Source: Laburnicola sp. R22_1 (taxonomy: Eukaryota; Ascomycota; Dothideomycetes; Pleosporales; Didymosphaeriaceae). Taken from it: a DNA stretch of 64,000 nucleotides. Below, one piece after another: positions 57,128-64,000 of the stretch. The position numbers and the translations under genes are program-made. The notes beneath the pieces were generated by a model. The model saw only the letters and a program-made list of their open reading frames with translations, was not told where the DNA came from and made no database searches. Position 1 is the stretch's first letter, and each line of letters opens with the position of its first letter. Location: contig JACONQ010000006.1 in the NCBI GenBank assembly GCA_014281115.1, forward strand, positions 3,162,001 to 3,226,000, written 5' to 3'.

Positions 57128-58033
57128 GGTAGGGGATGGGTCACAAAGTTATGGCGAAATGATGCGCATATTTAATTGCATTTCTGGAATAATGGTTTCA
57201 GTTATAGTAGCCATAGTGCATTTGGCATTAGTCTGGGATAATGTTATCGGTTATAGTAGCAATAGCACTTGGCCTAGTGGGTGAGATATTGTTGCCATAA
57301 GCAAAAGACTAATCTAGTCTCCTTGGCCATTCTAGGCCCATTAGCCCCTTAACTCCCTGACTGTTTATGCGTAAGCTTAGTTTAATTATTTCCGAATTAT
57401 CCTTTGCAAATTCGGACTTGTAGAGGGATGTAGAGACCATTAACAGCGAGGTTATTGATATATCCGTTGGCTCCATAGCGTACATCCTCCACTATCCCTA
57501 TGTATTGTAACAAACATCCTCGAGAGTGGCGTGTGCATTATGTGGATAATGTTAGCATGAATGGATGTATGAATGAAAATATTGTTGAAGATGCTGTTGA
57601 TGATACTATCTACAACAAGGATGAGCGTAGTACAGGACTTGGGACTAGGGTCGGCCATGGTGAGGAGAGTGTTGGAAGTCGAGAAAAGGACCACGTACGT
57701 GAGACCGAAGATAGTTGAGCGTGGTGGGGCGAGTAAGAAAAGGTCGCGGTTGAAGTAAAGGCGTGGGCGTGTCGCATTCAGACGCTAAGCCAAATTTGGA
57801 CGAGGTGAAGGAGAGCCAGGCTTGGCGCGCACGTGCGAAGAAAAGAGGATTTTCCTGCACGTCTTGTTCCTTCAACTCATAGGTTAATACTGTGGCCGAA
57901 GAAGCACTAAGATTAAGAGTAAAGTATTTAATGGACGTTCTGAATATATCTAGATACGTCGAGTCCCACGATCCAAGCCCGCGCTAAGCCTAGTCGAGAC
58001 ACTTTATTCGCTACCATCGGTGTGAACAGGTTT
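57128..58033. other. Intergenic with a 49-bp tandem duplication
   Basis: Two adjacent units (57,185-57,233 and 57,234-57,281) share GRATAATG and GTTATAGTAGCMATAGYRC followed by TTGGCNTAGT. An open stretch at 57,500-57,718 (plus) lacks clear protein character. GC content falls toward the right border at about 58.08 kb. Confidence 0.55.
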
Positions 58034-58150
58034 CAGGTCAACCTGACTTGGGTTTTACCGAGGTTGACCTGACTAAGCTAAACTTAGCATAACGCCTAAA
58101 AAAATTTTTAGGTTAGGTTAGCTTAGCTTAGCTTAGTTAACTAGTAACAC
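58034..58150. repeat. Possible terminus of a large DNA transposon at the AT-rich border
   Basis: CAGGTCAACCTGACTTGGG opens a segment with the inverted pair TCAGGTCAACCT / AGGTTGACCTGA (about 58,033-58,072), then AAACTTAGCATAACGCC and GGTTAGGTTAGCTTAGCTTA. Starting with CAG and having short subterminal repeats resembles the two hAT termini in this window. The partner end and duplication were not found in the window, so the call is tentative. Confidence 0.35.
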
Positions 58151-59989
58151 TATTATACCTTTAGCACTATAAAATATATTTAGAACTTCTTTAAAATATA
58201 TTCTAATAGATCTTAATGCTATATATATCCTATACCCACTAGGGCTATATAAAGACAATATTAATAAGCCTCTACTAACTACTAAAGTGCTAACTACTTA
58301 AGTAGAGTAGGCTAAAAACATTATATTAGTATATTAGTAAAATATATTTAGAATATATTTATAATATATATTAGAGCCTACTATATTTACTATAGATAAT
58401 AGCTAGAATCTACTATTATATACAGCGGATATTAAGTACACTTTAACTATTCTAATATACCTAAAAGCTATGCTAAATAGCTACGCCTATGTAATTAAGA
58501 TACCTAGCAATAAATAAGGAGGGTAAATAATAAAGAAGGAGGTGTTTATAATAGTTATAAAGGTATAATATTACTAGAACTTATTAGAATTATATTTTAA
58601 ATATAATTCTTAATAAATAAGTTTAAAATAAGTTCCTAATAAAATTCTTAATAAATAAGTTTAGAATATAATTCTAATATACTTTAGTTCTAATACTCTA
58701 AGAAGCTCGTTTATAAGAAATGTTACACAATATTTAATTTTCTTAATAGTATAGTATAGAGGATAAAATACTCCTATATAGGTATAAAACGCTATAAATA
58801 CCTTCTAAACACGTTATATAATTATTCTTATAATAAAGTAAATAAGAAGTTGTATAGTAAAATAAAACAACTCTAGATTAGAAAGCCTAAAGAAATCTGT
58901 AGTATTAAAGAGGCTAGAGGATAAGAACTAAAATATACTCTAAATATGTTTTAAATATATTTACACTTAATAGGATATATATTAATATACTAAAGCAATT
59001 TAAGAGAGGGGCTTATAGTGCCTATAAAAGAGCTAGTTGCCTATCTATCTTAAAGTAGTTTTAAAAACTAGTATGCTTTCTAAAATATATTTATAACGTA
59101 ATTAGAACTTATTTTAATATATTTAGTTAATTATTAGCAACTAAAAGTAGTTTATTTACTATGCTAATTTTATATATTAAAATTGCTATTAGGAGGATTA
59201 TTTTTTCTAAATTATACTAAATAAACTAGATATTGCACATTTGTAATCTCTTTTACAAATAGATTACCTTTTAAATATATTATATAAAGGAAGTGTAATA
59301 TTATTAAGCCTACGCTTATAAGAGTTTAAAAATATAATATATATAACTAGAATATATTTTAAATATAGTCTAATTGTATTTAAGGTATTAATTACTCTTA
59401 AGATTAGGAGAAGGTTATTTATAGTAGGGACTATCCTATTATCTTTTATATTCTAATTCTATTAGATTTTAAAAACACTCTTTATATTATTTTAAACTTA
59501 TTTAGAATATATAACTATATCCTCCTCCCTTTATATATATTAGAAGAAAAGCAACTAACTAATATTAAAAATATTCTCTATCTAATGTTAACACCTCACC
59601 TTATAAGATGTAAGCTTACTTTAATATATTTAGAATAAGTTCCTAATATATTATAGTGCAATTTATTAATTCTCTATAGTTAGCTATATTTCTATTCTTA
59701 AGAGGCCTCTCTAGTATTAAAGACTTAAGCGTTACTTTCGCAAACAAAGATTAGATTAACTAAATTATTAAGAAGGAGAAGCTTGTACAATTTCCTTATA
59801 GAAGTAGTATTAAATTAATTCTCTTTTAGTAGAAAACGCTAGACAAAGATCCTAATATAGTAAAACACCTTCTTAGTATATTTAGAACGTGTTCTCTAAT
59901 ATTTAATAGTTATATATTTATTAGATTATTACTTTAGTATTAGGCAATATTATAGTCTGTTTTTATAACTATGTAGTAAAGATTCTACT

Positions 59990-61855
59990 TAAGCTAACCT
60001 AGATTATAAGCGAGTCGCCCTTATAAGCGAGTCGCCCACCTTGTTAACTTTCTATAACGCGTCACCTACAAACTATAATGGCTCAACTAACTTCTACTCA
60101 ATTGCCCTGCAACGAAGCAGATATCTACCTTACTATCCTAGCTATTAATTAGAACCAAATTCAGACTATACAAGAGGCTGTACGGGCTTATAATGTCCCC
60201 TAATCAACGCTACGCAACCGACGCGCCAGGAAGCCTGCGCGATGCGATTGCCAGCCCAACTCAAGAAAGCTTACTAAGCTAGAAGAGGAGGTAATTATCG
60301 AGTATATACTTAATCTAGATTCGCGAGGGTTTGCGCCTACTCTAGAAGCTGTGCGGAATATAGTGGATAAGTTGCTTACTGAGCGCGGCAGTGGCCAGGT
60401 TAGTTAACAGTGGCCTAGAAACTTTGTCAAGCGAACAGACAGCCTTACTACGCGGTTTAATCGACCATACAACTACTAGAGAGCGCTCTGCGAGGATCTA
60501 GAAGCTATACAACGCTGGTTTAACCTCGTAGCGCGTACAAAGGCCACCTACAGTATCCACAACAAGGACACCTTTAACTTTAACAAGACTAGCTTTCTAA
60601 TAGGCAAGATATCCTCCCAGCTAGTTATTATGGGATTAGAGAGACGTAGCCAGCCAAAAGCAATCCAGCCAGGCAATCGCGAATGGGTTACGGTGATCTA
60701 TAGAATCAACGCTACTAGGTGGGCAATCCCGCCTTTTGTTATTTTCGCTGGCTAGTATTACCTCTCTGCCTAGTATAAGGGCGAGGATATACTAGGCGAC
60801 TAGACTATTAGGCTTAGCGACAACAGTTAGACTACTAATAAGCTTAGTATTGCCTGGCTACAGCACTTTATTAAGCATATAGCAGCGCGTAGGGTAGGCG
60901 CGCGCCAGTTGCTTATACTTAATAGCCATAAGAGCTATAAGTCGCTTAAATTCTAAGAAATCTGCAAGGATAACAATATCTATACTCTCTGTATACCACC
61001 ACATTCGTCGCACCTTCTGCAGCCGCTAGACGTTGGCTGTTTCTCGCCATTAAAGCGGGCGTACGGGTGCCAAGTGTCGAGCCTGATACGCGACCATATC
61101 AACCATATTACTAAGCTTAAGTTCCTACCTGCCTTCCGCGCTGTCTACAACTAGTTAATTATAAAGGAGAATATCTGCGTAAGCTTTTAGGGCGCTAGAC
61201 TAGCCCTACACAATCTAGAGGTAGTAATCTTAAAGCTTAATATTAAGCTAAGGACGCTGTTGCCAGCAATCCTACTAGAGGCTGTATAGGAGGCCAAAAC
61301 ACCTAGCAATGTGCGCGAACTAGAGGCTTAATTAATGTTAATTCGCGAGCGGATTCGCGCGCATAAGAGCTTGTCACCTGCTTCTTTTATTAAGAGGCTT
61401 AATTAGCTAGAAAGAGGCTCTTCTAAAGCAATACATTAAATGGCGCTTATGCGCAAGCGAATCTTAAGCCTTAAGAGAGCAAATAAGGCCGCCATAACGC
61501 GCAAGAATTGCAAAAAGAAGCGGATCTAGAAGCAAGGCACCCTATTAAAGGCAGAGGGAGAGGATATTATTACTTAAAGGGCTGTTGAGCAGTAACTTAA
61601 GGGAGAAACGCGTCAAGGCAAGGCGCGATTAGGTACGAGCCGGCAGGCCTTAGCGCGCTGCGGTCGCTGCAGAGAGACTGGCCATAACTCACAAACGTGT
61701 GAAAAGCGTACTGTAGATACTACTTGAACCAGGACAGCTCTTATATTAATATTATTTTATTGCGTTATGGATGTACAGGCTATAAAAGGCTGAGAGAGTT
61801 GATAAGGTGGGCGACTCGCTTGTAAGGGTGACTCGCTTATAATCTAGGTTACCTA
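59990..61855 (+). mobile_element. pogo-like DNA transposon, about 1.87 kb (pogo-3)
   Basis: Inverted ends share GTAACCTAGATTATAAGCGA (right end) or GCTAACCTAGATTATAAGCG (left end), then a duplicated submotif TTATAAGCGAGTCGCCC and CCACCTTRTYAACT. The duplicated submotif is the same design as in pogo-1 and pogo-2. Insertion is inside the AT-rich block. The last base or two of each terminus and the TA duplication are blurred by mutation. Confidence 0.85.
60079..61730 (+). pseudogene. pogo-type transposase with C-terminal CCHC zinc knuckle, RIPed
   Basis: The frame from the ATG at 60,079 reads (through TAG/TAA stops) psq-type HTH (EAVRAYNVP...STLRNRRAR), CENP-B-type HTH (LTKLEEEVIIEYILNLDSRG), DDE_1 domain and a long charged C-terminus. 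Catalytic positions: FNFNKTSFLIG has Asn where the family has Asp; LLILNSHKSY also has Asn at the second; the third is kept in LLQPLDVGCFSPLKRAYG. The end contains CGRCRETGHNSQTCEK, a CX2CX4HX4C knuckle like those of retroviral gag, which pogo-1 lacks. About 1.65 kb, usual length for the family. Inactive. Confidence 0.85.
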
Positions 61856-63393
61856 TATTTTAAATAGATATGTCCTATAAACGTATAGAGCAACTATAGA
61901 GAGAGCTTCTAATTATTACATTCTATTCTTAGAATAATAAGTGTAAGTAAACCTATTAGGAACGTGTTTAAAAGATATTTAACCTTTAATAGTAATATGC
62001 CTTAAAAGAATCTTCTATAAGAGGGAGTTAGAATTAGTCTACTAGATAGGCTTAATAGCATTCTTTAATAAGTGTTCTAAACACGTTTAAAAGCTAGTTT
62101 ATTAGTATTATCTCTATAATATAGAATTTATTAGAATTACTATTAATATATCTAATATATAGGCAAAAGGTAATTTCTACTAGAATATAATAGGAGTATA
62201 TTCTAAACGTGTTCTAGGTTTCTCTTAATACCTCTAATTAATTAATCCTTAGTGGCGTTACTAGTCCTTTTATATACGCTTAATAGTTTAATTCTATATT
62301 ATACACTTTAAATGCGGAGTAGAATAAGTAGTAGCTAGGAAAGAAAAGATATAGAAGTCTTTGTATAGCTATATAATATAGCTTCTTAATTGTAATACTT
62401 AGAATAAATATCTTTAGCTTATAAATCTCCTAGGTACATTATAAAATATATTTAGAATAACTTTTTAATATATTCTAGCAAGCTTAGAGAAGAGGAAAAG
62501 CGTTTAAGACTAGACAAAAGATAAGAAGAGTGCTATTACTGCTTTAGGCCTTGTTTAGGCTTTTAGCTATATTAAGAAAAAGTATTAGAATATATTAGAA
62601 TCACATTCTAATACTACTAAGTAGGCTAGGAATAAATTTTATAGTACTAAATAATTACTTTCTTTTTTTATAGTAATTACTACGTTAGTGTCCCTAGAAC
62701 ACGTTTAGAATATTATACTAATATGTTCTAGTTTAAGAAAGATAGACCTTTAGGATCTAAAGAAGTTTAATGTCTATAATAGGTTTAGAATTAGACCTAA
62801 TTATCATATACTATCTATAATTAGTAAGAGATTCTTTAGGAACTAGGAAGAGAAATAAGTAAGTATATCTAAATTAATTTAGGTGTAGGCTAAAATATAT
62901 TTAGAACGTAAATAGAAATTATTTAAGGTAGCTAAGGCAGCTAAAAGTCTAATTATAATTTTAGATAATAATAATAAGAATCTAAGACTACCTTTAAGCT
63001 TCTTAGGATATATAAAAAGTTAAAGAATAAGCTTAAAACCTAGAGGAGGCTCTTAGTTATAATTAAGATTAGTAGTATAATTATTTCTATTAGTGGAGTT
63101 GTCTCTAATTAGATTCTTACTAGCACTAATACTAAGGATAAGGTATATCTTACTAAAACTTATTTATATTATATTCTAAACATATTTTAGTAGTATACAC
63201 TTAATTTAAGAGTAGACGCTCTTATTAAATTAGTAACTACAGATTAAAAGGAGTTTAATTAAAATTAAAAACAGCAAACTAGCATTAGATAAAGAGAGGC
63301 TTTAGTTTAAAAAGGAGAAAATTAAGTTTAAGAGAATATAGGGTAGGTAGTAGTATTAGTATTAGATTTAAGCACTATTTAAGCTTATTAAGA

Positions 63394-63524
63394 TGGGGGG
63401 TCTAATAGATAAGATAGATAAACAGTTGTATTGTATGTGTTCTATAACTTATTAGCTTAAGGTCTAATTTAGAGGGTGGAGCCAATCACGTGCCCTTGTT
63501 CGGCAACACGGCTCTAATCTAACA
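63394..63524 (-). repeat. Probable 3' LTR of a partial Copia element
   Basis: Minus-strand TGTTAGATTAGAGC... to ...TAGACCCCCCA, about 131 bp. It is preceded on the minus strand by a purine tract (AAGGGGGTG) directly after the Copia RNase H fragment. The partner LTR would lie beyond the window, so ends are inferred from TG/CA and tract position. Confidence 0.5.
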
Positions 63525-63559
63525 CACCCCCTTAGCTTAGACTTATTCTTAAGTTGGAC

Positions 63560-64000
63560 CCCTTGTAGCCGTCCTTTATTCTAGAGTAATAGCCTCTATC
63601 CTTTATTCTAGCTCGTTAATTTGTACCTTCTTTCTGTTAAGATCCTCTACTATATTAACAAGTCCTAGTTAATCTAGAAATTTGCTCTATTTATTAACAG
63701 AAAGGGTCTTTATAAGCCTATTAGCTATTATTTCGTTCGACTAAGTGTAGGTAACCCTAATCCTTTTTTGCGCTACCTTTTGCCTTAACTAATAGTTATA
63801 AACATCTACATAGCAGAGTTTAGTATTAAGCTGCGCAGTCTCCTTAGCAACAAGCTGTATTGTCTGCTAGTTGTCGCATTTAATAGTAATTATTTAATCC
63901 GCGAGCTTAATCTAGAGCTTATTAAGCAGGCGTAATATAAATAGTGCCTCCTTGGCTACCTATAATAGGGCTAGTAGCTCGGCTTTAGTAGTAGATATAG
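63560..64000 (-). pseudogene. Copia RNase H and C-terminus, truncated by window edge
   Basis: Minus-strand translation from 64,000 downward gives STTKAELLALLQVAKEALFI (Copia RNase H signature, family S-T-x-AE), then ITIKCDN..TIQLVAKE, KLCYVDVYNY and RVTYTQSNEIIANRLIKTL, the standard C-terminal order of Copia pol. TAG/TAA at former CAG and TGG codons show RIP. Different from the Copia at 37-43 kb, which has another RNase H sequence. Confidence 0.8.

Larger units (their letters stand above)
58150..63393. repeat. AT-rich block with recurrent AGAACGTGTT-type motif
   Basis: RIPed, no coding frame outside the pogo-3 insertion. A motif with least mutated forms TAGAACGTGTTC, TTCTAAACACGTTTA, ATTCTAAACGTGTTC and AGAACACGTTTAGAA recurs on both sides of pogo-3, near 58.17, 58.34, 58.57-58.68, 58.81, 58.95, 59.09, 59.35, 59.49, 59.62, 59.89, 61.95, 62.09, 62.21, 62.45, 62.59, 62.69, 62.89 and 63.17 kb, often in the decayed form AAAATATATTTAGAA. 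Sequence between copies is not obviously shared. Confidence 0.6.

Noticed and set aside
57500..57875. Small overlapping frames on both strands
   Set aside because: Conflicting short frames with no motif, signal peptide or splice support.

Overview
The window looks like a filamentous ascomycete chromosome with alternating AT-rich and GC-balanced compartments, most likely a plant-associated Dothideomycete; the taxon is inferred. Reasons: GT-AG introns of about 45-90 bp, TE families typical of these fungi (Copia, chromodomain Gypsy, pogo/Fot-like, hAT, Plavaka-type KDZ), and AT-rich blocks with the scar of repeat-induced point mutation (RIP). CAG, CAA and TGG codons have become TAG, TAA and TGA throughout TE genes, while CpG is surprisingly well kept. 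No rRNA, tRNA, CRISPR array or bacterial-type operon was seen.

Layout. 1-18.3 kb: old, heavily RIPed TE graveyard with a Plavaka (KDZ) transposase relic (about 8.04-10.26 kb), two minisatellites (99-bp and 94-bp units) carrying the same CACTATAAC-type terminal motif, and a Copia integrase relic. 18,570-21,557: a 2,988-bp hAT element with an exact 8-bp target duplication (GGCATGAG), inserted in an open reading frame; the host side on the left is RIPed, the right side is not.

21.6-36.4 kb: first GC-balanced island. It holds the 3' part of the interrupted gene, a four-exon small secreted protein with 10 cysteines (candidate effector), a GH78-type alpha-L-rhamnosidase, a disordered/coiled-coil protein, a lightly mutated pogo element (28,313-30,099), a type II membrane glycosyltransferase with a DxD motif, a protein with an LTNHHV (trypsin-fold-like) motif, and a short coiled-coil protein.

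36,411-55,450: a 19-kb composite island bounded by hAT-type 16-bp terminal inverted repeats and a perfect 8-bp target duplication (CCTCCAGT). Its core is a roughly 2.7-kb near-complete palindrome, later filled by an unidentified ~1.9-kb insertion (14-bp flanking duplication), a complete Copia element (37,273-42,912, TSD ATAAT), a second pogo element (43,593-45,383) and a complete Gypsy chromovirus (48,009-54,968, TSD ATAGG) that also carries an antisense Cys-rich reading frame.

55.45-58.0 kb: second GC island with three small tentative genes. 58.03-64 kb: second AT-rich block with a recurrent AGAACGTGTT-like motif, a third pogo-type element whose transposase ends in a CCHC zinc knuckle, and at the right edge the 3' end of another Copia element.

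Only about 17 kb in the two islands carries probable host genes, all within a few kb of TE borders. Boundaries of LTRs, TSDs and TIRs were read directly from the bases; gene models are inferred from splice signals and protein resemblance without database searches.
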